Assembly: GCA_021846605.1 (NCBI GenBank)
Contig: JAJZWQ010000159.1
Span: 1 to 6,993 of the forward strand
Direction: 5' to 3'
Length of the DNA stretch: 6,993 nucleotides
Source: Bacillota bacterium
GTDB taxonomy: Bacteria; Bacillota_E; RBS10-35; JAJYVN01
Both the position numbers and the translations under genes were made by a program. This document shows, piece after piece, positions 1 to 5,945 of the stretch; within the stretch, counting starts at the first letter, position 1; each line of letters opens with the position of its first letter. Under the pieces are notes generated by a model, which was given only the letters and a program-made list of their open reading frames with translations, was not told the DNA's origin and searched no databases.

Positions 1-1100
1 TCGATGCGGTAGGTGCCGGCGGGGACCGGGTCCGCGGGACGGCCGGCGGGGCTGCGCGGGCCCAGGGAGAGTCGGGCGAGGCGCTCGGCCAGCCCGTCGT
101 GGCGCGCCGCGTCCCCGTCGGGGATGGGACCGTCCACCAACGCGGGGAGCAGCTGGTCCCAGACGCAGTCCAGCACACCCTGCAGGTTCGCCGTGCCGCC
201 GGTCATGGCGATGACGACGTCCTGCTGCGGCAGCACGATGCAGAACTGTCCGTGGGCGCCGTCGCCCCGGTAGGCCCCGTGGCGGCAGCGCCAGAACTGG
301 TAGCCGTAGCCCTGCGCCCAGTCGCCGGCCCGGCCGTCGCCGTTGTCGATCTGCTTGGCCGTCGCCTCCGCGACCCAGGCGGCCGGCAGCAGCTGGCGGT
401 CCTCCCACCGCCCCTGCTGCAGGTAGAGTTGGCCGAAGCGGGCGATGGCCTCGGTCGGCAGCGACAGGCCCCAGCCCCCGGCGTTGATGCCGCGCGGGCA
501 GGATTCCCAGGTGGCCCCCTCGATACCCAGCGGGCGAAACAGGCGGGGCGTGAGGTAGTCCAGCAGGGTCTGGCCGGTGCGCTGCTGCACGATCGCCGAG
601 AGCATGTAGCTGGCGGCGCTGTTGTACACGAAGCGCGATCCCGGGGCGTGTTCGACGGGCTGCGCCAGGAAGGCGCGCACCCAGTGGTCGTGGCCGGCCT
701 CCCGCACGGCTCCGGTGGGGTCGCGGTGGTGGCCCGTGCCCATCGTGAGCAGGTGGCGCACCCGCATGGCGGCCAGGTTCGGGCCCACGTCCGCCGGCAG
801 CTCCGCCGGGAAGAACGAGGTCACGTGCTCGTCCAGGGACAGGTGGCCCTCGTGCACCGCCAGGCCCACCGCGGTGGACGTGAAGCTCTTGCTGAGGGAA
901 AAGAGCATGTGCGGCATGTCCGCCGTGTGCGGCCGCCACCAGCCCTCGGCGACCACCCGGCCGTGGCGCAGCACCATGCAGCTGTGGACCTCGAGTGCGC
1001 GCGCCGCGAAGGCGTCGAGCAGTGCGGCCAAGCCCGCGGCGGCCACCCCCTCCGCCGCCGGGGTGCTGCGTGGCAGGCGGGGCGGTTGGGGCGTCGGCAT
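1..1100 (-). CDS. Serine hydrolase, beta-lactamase/esterase family (COG1680-like), 3' end outside window
   Basis: The open frame starts at ATG 1100 and runs off the left edge after 366 codons, so the C-terminus is missing. The catalytic SxxK motif is S68-L-S-K71 in the context MLFSLSKSFTS. A Tyr motif follows at Y159-N160-S161 (FVYNSAASYMLSAI). The third active-site motif of the family appears as G281-A-H-G-Q285, followed by FCIVLPQQDVVIAMTGG, the usual last beta strands of the domain. This order is that of Pfam Beta-lactamase (PF00144): class C beta-lactamases, DD-peptidases and esterases. The substrate cannot be told from sequence; an esterase or peptidase role is as likely as beta-lactam hydrolysis. 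There is no signal peptide, so the protein is probably cytoplasmic. The start is supported by GGAGGG seven bases upstream. The gene lies about 200 bp after the SDR gene and may have its own promoter. Family assignment is firm; function within the family is open. Confidence 0.93.
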   Translation of the reverse strand, partial: MPTPQPPRLPRSTPAAEGVAAAGLAALLDAFAARALEVHSCMVLRHGRVVAEGWWRPHTADMPHMLFSLSKSFTSTAVGLAVHEGHLSLDEHVTSFFPAELPADVGPNLAAMRVRHLLTMGTGHHRDPTGAVREAGHDHWVRAFLAQPVEHAPGSRFVYNSAASYMLSAIVQQRTGQTLLDYLTPRLFRPLGIEGATWESCPRGINAGGWGLSLPTEAIARFGQLYLQQGRWEDRQLLPAAWVAEATAKQIDNGDGRAGDWAQGYGYQFWRCRHGAYRGDGAHGQFCIVLPQQDVVIAMTGGTANLQGVLDCVWDQLLPALVDGPIPDGDAARHDGLAERLARLSLGPRSPAGRPADPVPAGTYRI

Positions 1101-1107
1101 GGCGCAT

Positions 1108-1113
1108 CCCTCC
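1108..1113 (-). promoter_or_regulatory. Ribosome binding site of the serine hydrolase
   Basis: GGAGGG on the minus strand lies seven bases before ATG 1100. It decides that start: the other nearby ATG (seven bases further 5') is out of frame. Confidence 0.75.
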
Positions 1114-1200
1114 GGTACGCCGTGGCTTCGCCGACGGGCGGGCATCGGCCTGCCCCGCGCGGCCCTCGGGGGGGCGGAACCGGGCGCTTCTCGGTCCAGA

Positions 1201-1237
1201 CCCCCCGGCGGGCTCGGATTCACCGCCGCCGGTGGGG
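1201..1237 (-). terminator. GC-rich hairpin downstream of the SDR gene
   Basis: The arms 1201-1211 and 1226-1237 pair over 11 bp with one bulged base (1233) and a 14-base loop. The hairpin lies 65-101 bases after the SDR stop and about 100 bases before the serine hydrolase start. No U-tract follows on the minus strand, so it could be a weak or factor-assisted terminator, or a chance fold in GC-rich DNA. Confidence 0.3.
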
Positions 1238-1301
1238 CGTTGCCGAGTGGGTCGCACCGCCCTTTCGCCGCCGGACCCAGCCGCGGGGGGCAGCGCCCGG
1301 G

Positions 1302-2144
1302 TCACAGGGCGCCGGCTGCCACCGCGTCGCGCAGGGCGGGGTATTGGGGTCGAAAGCCGAGGGCCCTGCGGATCTTGGACGTGTCCACGAGCTGATGAAA
1401 GGCGGGATCGATCGGGCGGCTGGCCGCGCCGGGCGCGGGGTCCTCGCCGCATAGATGCAGGATCTCTCCCGCGGCGACCGGGGCATCGTCGGCCACGTTG
1501 TAGATCTCGCCGTCCACCCCGGGCGCTGCCAGTGTGAGCGAGACCGCCTGCGCCACATCGGCGTGGTGGATCAGATGCATCTGCTGGGCCGGATTCCAAC
1601 CGCGAAACCACTGCAGGCCCTCGGTCAGGTGCGGATCGCCGTCGCCATACACGAACGCCAGCCGCAGGATCCGCAGGCCGAGCCCCTGTGTCGCCTGCAG
1701 CGCGAGCAGCGCCGCCTCGGCCGCGGCCTTGCTTTTCGGGTAGGGCGACGTCGGCCGTGCCGGCTCCTGCTCGGCAAGACGTCCGCCGTGGCCGGGACCA
1801 TACACCAAATTGGTGCTGGTAAACACGAACCGCGCCACCTTGGCGGCCAGGGCGGCCCGCGCCAGCGCGCTGGTGCCGTCGCAGTTGACGGCCTGCGCCT
1901 GTTCGGGCGTGGCTCCCCGAAAGAACGCCGCAAGATGCACGACGGCATCCATTCCCGCGACGGCCTGCGCCAACGAGTCCGCGTCGGTCAGGTCGCCGCG
2001 CACCAGGTGCGACCCCTGCGCCTGGAGCGCCGCGGCCGAGGCGGGATCGCGTACCAGCACGCGCACCGCATGTCCGCGTTGGATGAGGCGTGGGACCAGT
2101 CGGCTGCCCACCCGTCCCGTGGCGCCGGTCACCAAGACCCGCAT
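1302..2144 (-). CDS. NAD(P)-dependent epimerase/dehydratase (extended SDR family)
   Basis: This 280-residue protein opens directly with the Rossmann nucleotide-binding motif MRVLVTGATGRVG (G7-x-x-G10-x-x-G13). GDLTD at 50-54 is the adenine-contacting acidic region. VVHLAAF at 68-74 is the strand-4 NAG-like motif of extended SDRs. The catalytic Ser/Thr region is FTSTNLVYG (108-116), and Y135-P-K-S-K139 is the active-site YxxxK. It belongs to the NAD-dependent epimerase/dehydratase family (PF01370), cytosolic, acting on a nucleotide sugar or a small carbonyl compound; the substrate cannot be inferred. The C-terminal segment (DTSKIRRALGFRPQYP) is typical of the family. The frame is open further 5' to 2261, but those 39 codons are not SDR-like, while ATG 2144 has a strong AAGGAG at the right distance. 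It lies 243 bp after the tandem TMD gene, so co-transcription is possible but not shown. Confidence 0.93.
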   Translation of the reverse strand: MRVLVTGATGRVGSRLVPRLIQRGHAVRVLVRDPASAAALQAQGSHLVRGDLTDADSLAQAVAGMDAVVHLAAFFRGATPEQAQAVNCDGTSALARAALAAKVARFVFTSTNLVYGPGHGGRLAEQEPARPTSPYPKSKAAAEAALLALQATQGLGLRILRLAFVYGDGDPHLTEGLQWFRGWNPAQQMHLIHHADVAQAVSLTLAAPGVDGEIYNVADDAPVAAGEILHLCGEDPAPGAASRPIDPAFHQLVDTSKIRRALGFRPQYPALRDAVAAGAL

Positions 2145-2151
2145 GGGACAT

Positions 2152-2157
2152 CTCCTT
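2152..2157 (-). promoter_or_regulatory. Ribosome binding site that fixes the SDR start at 2144
   Basis: AAGGAG on the minus strand is spaced seven bases from ATG 2144. It selects this start over the in-frame ATG at 2261, which would put 39 Arg/Ala-rich residues before the Rossmann motif. Confidence 0.8.
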
Positions 2158-2197
2158 CCGTCTCCGGCCTGGTCGCCCAAAGCAGCCCGTTCTACAT

Positions 2198-2209
2198 CCT
2201 TTGCAAAGG
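2198..2209. promoter_or_regulatory. Perfect 12-bp palindrome in the SDR leader (possible operator)
   Basis: CCTTTGCAAAGG is a perfect inverted repeat 54-65 bases upstream of the SDR start, in one of the few AT-richer patches of the region. A weak -10-like hexamer (TAGAAC, minus strand 2194-2189) lies just downstream, which would place the palindrome in the promoter spacer. In DNA of this composition several 12-bp palindromes are expected by chance in 7 kb, so only its location makes it a candidate regulator site. Confidence 0.3.
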
Positions 2210-2308
2210 CGCCAGCGACGTGGGCGGCCCGTGGCGCGCGAAACGGGCGGGCGGGGGCCACGGGTCAACCGCTCCGGGGTGCAACCGCGGCGGCTCGCAC
2301 CGCGGGTG

Positions 2309-2328
2309 CCGGCGCCTCCCGGCGCCGG
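2309..2328 (-). terminator. Hairpin with GNRA tetraloop after the tandem TMD gene
   Basis: On the minus strand CCGGCGCC-GGGA-GGCGCCGG forms an 8-bp all-GC stem closed by a GGGA tetraloop of the GNRA type, 60 bases after the stop of the TMD-TMD gene. No U-run follows, so it may be a transcript-end or stability structure rather than a classical terminator. Confidence 0.35.
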
Positions 2329-2387
2329 GTGGTGTCCTGGCCGTGCGCGGCACTGCGCCCGTCACCCCGCCCGGGGCCGCCGCCGGT

Positions 2388-4535
2388 TCAGGTGGAGGCC
2401 GGGGCGAGGGCCGCGCCGGCCTCCGGATCGGGGGCGTCCATCAGGGCAAAGACGCGGTCGCAGTTGGCCGCGAGCCCGCTCAGGGTGAGGTAGGCGCCGA
2501 AGACGTCGCCGAGGTTCTCCGTCCGTCCGGCGTAGGAGTGCTCGGCCATCAACGTGCCCAACTGCAGTTGACCGCCCATCACCCACTGGCCGCCCACCCA
2601 CCAAAACCACAGGGTGGTGGCCAGCGACTTCAGCCCGTAGACCACGCCGTAGCCCCACGCGGCCAGCGCCGAGAGGATGGCGAGGTCCGCCAGCCGCTGG
2701 TTGGCATCATGGAAGACGGCGGGGTCGGCGTCGGGCCGGGCGGCGGCGACGCCCTGCACCGCCTGGTGCATGCGTGTGACCTCTTCATAGATGCGGCGGT
2801 CGAGGGTGTAGCGGACGCGACCGAAGAGGTAGGTCCAGGGCAGGAAGGGCGGGATGAGCGCAAAGGCCACCAGGCCGAGCCTCCAGTTCAGGCCGAACAT
2901 GAAGATCGTCGCGGTGATCACCGGGATCTCACGCCAGGTGATGTTGGCCAGGCTGCTGGTGGCCCCGTAGATCGCGTCGATGTCGTTGAGGCCGCGCGAC
3001 GTGAACTCGCTGGGATGGAGCGAGGCCCAGAAGGCCGGTCCCTTGGCGGTGGCCTCATCGAAGAAGTCGTTGCGCAGATCGCGCAGCGACCGGTTGGACA
3101 TGACCTCGTGGCTGAGGGTGCTCACGGTTCCGGTGAAGATGTGGATGATGGGATAGGCCAGGATCCCAAGCGCCCCCAGCAGGAGCAGGTCGGTGCGGTG
3201 CTTGGGCAGGGCCCCGTCGATGATCATGCGCTCGAACAGGGGGCGCAGTTGGCCCAGGCCGCCGATGGCGATCACGGCCATGGCGATGACCAACACCCAG
3301 TAGGGCCAGTATGGGCGGAAGTATTCGAGTAGGCGCCGCACCGTCGTGGCCAGCCGCACCCGGTTTGGGGCCTGCAGCCGCAGCCCCAGGCGGGAAAACC
3401 ACTGGCGCGGCCGCAGCAGCGGGGCGAAGGCACGCAGCCCCCCGGTCGGCGGCGGCAGCACCGAACCCCCGAGCTCCGCCAGTTGGTCAAAGAGGCTGAA
3501 GACGCGGTCGGCCAGGGCCAGCACGCCGCGCAGCCCGATGAAGACCCCCAGCAGTCGGTCGATCGGGCCCTCCACTTTGGTGGCATAGGCGATAAAGGCC
3601 AGCAGGGTGCCGAGCGTCATCACGCCGCTCATCACCTCGCGCCCGCCGAACCACCACAGGCCGGCCGCCACCAGGGCGGTGCCGACGCTCCACAGGTTGG
3701 AAAAGGACCGCCCGATGAACTTGCGGGCGATGCTGACGTTGGAAAAGGCGTCGGCAACGGTGTGGAAGGCACCGCGGCGCGCGGCCGCCCCAGGACCCGT
3801 CGCCGCGGCCCCCTCCAGGGCGCCGTTGAGATCGACGATGCGCTCGTGCAGCCGGCGCTCCAGGCCGTAGACCCAGCGGCCGACGGCGAGGCCCAGCACG
3901 ATGAAGGGCGGCAGGACCAACCATACGATCAGGGCGAGCCAGGGGTTGAGGATGAACATCGCGATGACGGCGGCGGCGAGGACGGTGACGTCGTGGAAGG
4001 CGCCGATCAGGGTGGTCAGCACGCCCGCCACGCCTCCGGCGCCCGCGATGCCGACGTCGTTGATGATGCGGCCCGTGATGCCGTTGGGGTCCACCCCGGC
4101 GAGGCGTTGCGCATCGGCCCCGGCCACCGCGCCGAAGATCCGCGCGCGCACGTCCCGCAGCACCCCCTGCAGGGTCAGGCTGTGCAGGACGGTGTGCACC
4201 AGACCCAGCGCCTCGTTGAGCAGGTGGAGCGCGACCAGCAGCAGGAGCAGATGGGCCAGCAGGGCCAGGTTGTGTGCCGGCAGCGCCCGGTTGATGATCT
4301 CCCGCGTGATCAGCGGCGGGATGACCCCGACGGCCGCCGAGACGACGAGCATCCCCAGGATGGCGCCGACCGTGGGCCAGTATGGCAGGTAGAAGCGCAG
4401 CAGGCGCGGCAGGGAGGGGAACTTGCGCGGCTGTTCGGGCGCACCCTGCCAGTCGACTCCGAGTTCCTTCCACCAGGGAAAGTCACGCAGGGTCTCCCTC
4501 CAGGTCGGGCGCCGGTAGCGGCCGTCGCTGTCCAT
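2388..4535 (-). CDS. Tandem ABC-exporter transmembrane-domain protein (TMD-TMD) lacking nucleotide-binding domains
   Basis: The 715-residue protein holds two type I ABC-exporter membrane domains (PF00664-like) head to tail. Domain 1 runs from RLLRFYLPYWP (44-54) to LADRVFSLFD (341-350), with helices near 54-78, 90-117, 170-195, 198-222, 282-297 and 303-325. Domain 2 runs from RLLEYFRPYWP (401-411) to CDRVFALMD (692-700), with helices near 408-430, 448-470, 525-548, 552-575, 622-648 and 656-682. Matching landmarks are IINRALPAHN/IIDGALPKHR and the first cytoplasmic loop ITGRIINDV (153)/FTSRGLNDID (511). Normal exporters continue from the DRVF segment into an ATPase of about 230 residues. Here a linker of about 50 residues follows domain 1, and the chain stops 15 residues after domain 2. 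No Walker A, LSGGQ or Walker B motif is present. A GGAGGGG lies 10 bases before the ATG. I infer an inner-membrane permease or non-transporting derivative; substrate and energy source are unknown. Confidence 0.92.
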   Translation of the reverse strand: MDSDGRYRRPTWRETLRDFPWWKELGVDWQGAPEQPRKFPSLPRLLRFYLPYWPTVGAILGMLVVSAAVGVIPPLITREIINRALPAHNLALLAHLLLLLVALHLLNEALGLVHTVLHSLTLQGVLRDVRARIFGAVAGADAQRLAGVDPNGITGRIINDVGIAGAGGVAGVLTTLIGAFHDVTVLAAAVIAMFILNPWLALIVWLVLPPFIVLGLAVGRWVYGLERRLHERIVDLNGALEGAAATGPGAAARRGAFHTVADAFSNVSIARKFIGRSFSNLWSVGTALVAAGLWWFGGREVMSGVMTLGTLLAFIAYATKVEGPIDRLLGVFIGLRGVLALADRVFSLFDQLAELGGSVLPPPTGGLRAFAPLLRPRQWFSRLGLRLQAPNRVRLATTVRRLLEYFRPYWPYWVLVIAMAVIAIGGLGQLRPLFERMIIDGALPKHRTDLLLLGALGILAYPIIHIFTGTVSTLSHEVMSNRSLRDLRNDFFDEATAKGPAFWASLHPSEFTSRGLNDIDAIYGATSSLANITWREIPVITATIFMFGLNWRLGLVAFALIPPFLPWTYLFGRVRYTLDRRIYEEVTRMHQAVQGVAAARPDADPAVFHDANQRLADLAILSALAAWGYGVVYGLKSLATTLWFWWVGGQWVMGGQLQLGTLMAEHSYAGRTENLGDVFGAYLTLSGLAANCDRVFALMDAPDPEAGAALAPAST

Positions 4536-4545
4536 CGGCCACGAG

Positions 4546-4554
4546 CCCCTCCTT
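4546..4554 (-). promoter_or_regulatory. Ribosome binding site of the tandem TMD gene
   Basis: AAGGAGGGG on the minus strand ends 10 bases before ATG 4535. A GTG between them is out of frame. This supports translation from the N-terminus given. Confidence 0.7.
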
Positions 4555-4575
4555 CCCGCACCCGTCCCCGCATCT

Positions 4576-4602
4576 GCGCCCGTCTCCGCGCCCGTCTCCG
4601 CG
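4576..4602. repeat. 12-bp tandem repeat upstream of the tandem TMD gene
   Basis: GCGCCCGTCTCC occurs twice back to back (4576-4587, 4588-4599) and a third copy begins with GCG. A degenerate copy, GCACCCGTCCCC, lies at 4558-4569. The array fills the 96-bp spacer between the membrane-anchored protein gene and the TMD-TMD gene. It could be a slippage product or repeated protein-binding sites. Confidence 0.6.
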
Positions 4603-4612
4603 CGGGGCCAGG

Positions 4613-4624
4613 CGGTCCGGACCG
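4613..4624. repeat. 12-bp perfect palindrome CGGTCCGGACCG
   Basis: This dyad lies 8 bases after the stop of the 191-residue protein gene and about 80 bases before the TMD-TMD start. It may be an operator or part of a short transcript hairpin, but palindromes of this length are expected by chance in such GC-rich DNA. Confidence 0.3.
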
Positions 4625-4631
4625 AAGGCGT

Positions 4632-5207
4632 TCAACCGGCCTTGGCCGTGGAGCCATAGGCGGCGCCGAGCCCGGCGGCCGCACGGCCGAGTTGGGGCAG
4701 CATCGCCCTGAGGGCGTTGGGATGCCCGAGCTCGGCGGCGGCCTTCGCCCCGACCGTGGTAAAGCGCCGCAGCGCCGCGACCGCCCGGGTGTCGCCGGCC
4801 GGTTTGGGGCTGCGTCCTTTCGCTTTGCCCTTTTTGGTCTTGCGGTGCGGGGCCGAGCCGCTGGCCTTGGCGCGGCCGCCGGCGGTCCCGGCGGCGGGGC
4901 GGATGGCCGTGTGGATGGTGCGGAGGTCGCGGTCCATCGCGGCCTTCGCCGTCGCAGGCCGCTGGGTGCCCGCGGCGACCGCCGTGGCGCGGTACACGAG
5001 GTCGGCGGCCGCCGCCTCGGCCCGTGCCAGCGCCATGGGCACGGTGGCTGCGGCGGTGTGGGCCTTGCCGGATGCGGGCGCGACGGCCACCGGCCTGGCG
5101 GGGGCCAGCGCGGTCAGGACGGCGTAGGCCGCGGTGAAGTAGGCCGCGACGCCCAGGAGGATCACCAGGACCTTCGCCTTCCATGCAAGGCGCCCAAACC
5201 TCTTCAC
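4632..5207 (-). CDS. Ala-rich membrane-anchored protein of unknown function
   Basis: I do not recognise a family. Read from GTG 5207 the product has 191 residues. The N-terminus is basic (MKRFGRLAWKAK) and leads into one hydrophobic helix at about 13-34 (VLVILLGVAAYFTAAYAVLT), a signal-anchor arrangement with the rest probably outside. The remainder is Ala-rich and likely helical, with a second basic patch HRKTKKGKAKGR at 121-132. A C-terminal segment (141-185) contains regularly spaced Ala, Leu and Gly. There is no cysteine, so it is not a lipoprotein. The GTG start is chosen because it puts the basic stretch and helix at the very N-terminus; the Shine-Dalgarno is weak (AGGG, six bases away). 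A TTG ten codons upstream is an alternative. The gene precedes the tandem TMD gene by 96 bp on the same strand, so the two may be co-transcribed; that they work together is inference. Confidence 0.68.
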   Translation of the reverse strand: MKRFGRLAWKAKVLVILLGVAAYFTAAYAVLTALAPARPVAVAPASGKAHTAAATVPMALARAEAAAADLVYRATAVAAGTQRPATAKAAMDRDLRTIHTAIRPAAGTAGGRAKASGSAPHRKTKKGKAKGRSPKPAGDTRAVAALRRFTTVGAKAAAELGHPNALRAMLPQLGRAAAGLGAAYGSTAKAG

Positions 5208-5945
5208 GGATGCCCTGGTGCAAACGCCCCGGCGCAAGCGTCCACCGCGCCCCGCGCCGTCGCGTCCGACCAGGTTTCCCCCCCCTTCAGCCTTGGAGGG
5301 TCGCCGCTGCGACCGGAGGCGGCGGACACACCCGCAACGTGCGGCGCAGCGCCTTGGTCGCGCGGCCCCGGGTGCCGGGCGGCCGTGGCCCGAACGCCCG
5401 TCCCGACGTTCGGCGCGCCCGGTCGGATGGCCGAGCCGGCATGCGGCGGCCGTGTCCGCCGCGTGCTTGGTCCTGGCCCGCCGGGCTCCTGCGGGGAATC
5501 GGACGGGGTGGTGCGCGAGGGATGGGCCGCCGCCACGGACCGACCGGCCGCCTCGCCTCACGCGGACGCGACGCAACCCGTTTCGCCGCCGCTCCATCCC
5601 GGCAACGCCACCGCTCCCAGGGTGCAGGCCGATCGGGTGCAGCGGCTCAGGGCCCAGTGCCGCCTGGCTCCCGTCGTCCCAGGCCCTGGCCGGCGCCGTC
5701 GCGGGAGGTCGCCGGGCGCTGTGCGCAAGAGCCGCAGGCCCGGGCCGACCAGGCCGGGCCAAGCCTGCGGGTGCTGCCACCCCGCGTCGGGGATCGCAGC
5801 CCGGCTGGCGGCGGTGGCGCATCCTGGTGCTCCGGGCGCCCGTCCACAAAGGCGGCGGGGCGCGGGGTAAGCCGACCCCGCGCCTCCCAATCCGCCCAGG
5901 GCTGGGCTCCCGGACCGCGGCCCGAGGATCCGGTGGCGCGACGGC
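5208..5945. other. 738-bp stretch without a convincing gene
   Basis: Between the membrane-anchored protein gene and the lipoprotein gene there are open frames on both strands, as expected when AT-rich stop codons are rare. All translate into Pro/Arg/Gly/Ala-rich text with no hydrophobic core, recognisable motif or good ribosome site. I looked for tRNA, RNase P RNA, tmRNA, cobalamin and c-di-AMP riboswitch signatures and saw none I could defend. It contains the terminator-like hairpin at 5857-5886 and the leader of the 191-residue protein. It may be a degenerated gene, a long untranslated leader, or an unrecognised RNA. Confidence 0.5.
5857..5886 (-). terminator. Probable terminator hairpin of the lipoprotein gene
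   Basis: CGCGGGGT (5861-5868) and ACCCCGCG (5875-5882) pair perfectly around a 6-base loop. Two more G-C pairs outside give a 10-bp continuous stem on the minus strand, and a further pair lies beyond one mismatch. It starts 60 bases after the lipoprotein stop. On the minus strand a short pyrimidine run (GCCGCCTTTG) follows, a weak U-tract. Position and stem strength fit an intrinsic terminator; the poor tail keeps this tentative. Confidence 0.42.

Noticed and set aside
99..1454. 451-codon plus-strand frame over the serine hydrolase
   Set aside because: The minus strand encodes an unmistakable serine hydrolase with SxxK and YNS motifs across the same bases; the plus frame has no recognisable content.
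2145..2261. Upstream extension of the SDR by 39 codons to ATG 2261
   Set aside because: The extra residues precede a Rossmann motif that normally sits at the N-terminus, and the AAGGAG before ATG 2144 gives a better start.
1455..3332. 625-codon open frame on the plus strand
   Set aside because: It is antisense to the SDR gene and the C-terminal half of the TMD-TMD gene. It is low-complexity Gly/His/Arg text that crosses two real genes and their intergenic region.
5208..5400. Possible c-di-AMP (ydaO-type) riboswitch ahead of the membrane-anchored protein gene
   Set aside because: On the minus strand a CAGC...AAGGCTGAAGGGG stretch faintly recalls the 3' end of that class. The other conserved blocks (GGGGUGAAUC, CCGAACCCGACAGCUAACC) are absent.
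5204..5536. 110-codon minus-strand frame whose TGA overlaps the GTG start of the 191-residue protein (GTGA)
   Set aside because: The overlap looks like translational coupling, but the frame begins with GTG without a Shine-Dalgarno. The product is Pro/Gly/Arg/Ala-rich with no motif, and position-3 base use does not stand out. Chance is the simpler explanation.
3483..5870. 795-codon open frame on the plus strand
   Set aside because: It lies antisense to the TMD-TMD gene and the membrane-anchored protein gene. Its translation is Gly/Arg/Gln/His-rich with no domain. It is a shadow frame caused by high G+C.
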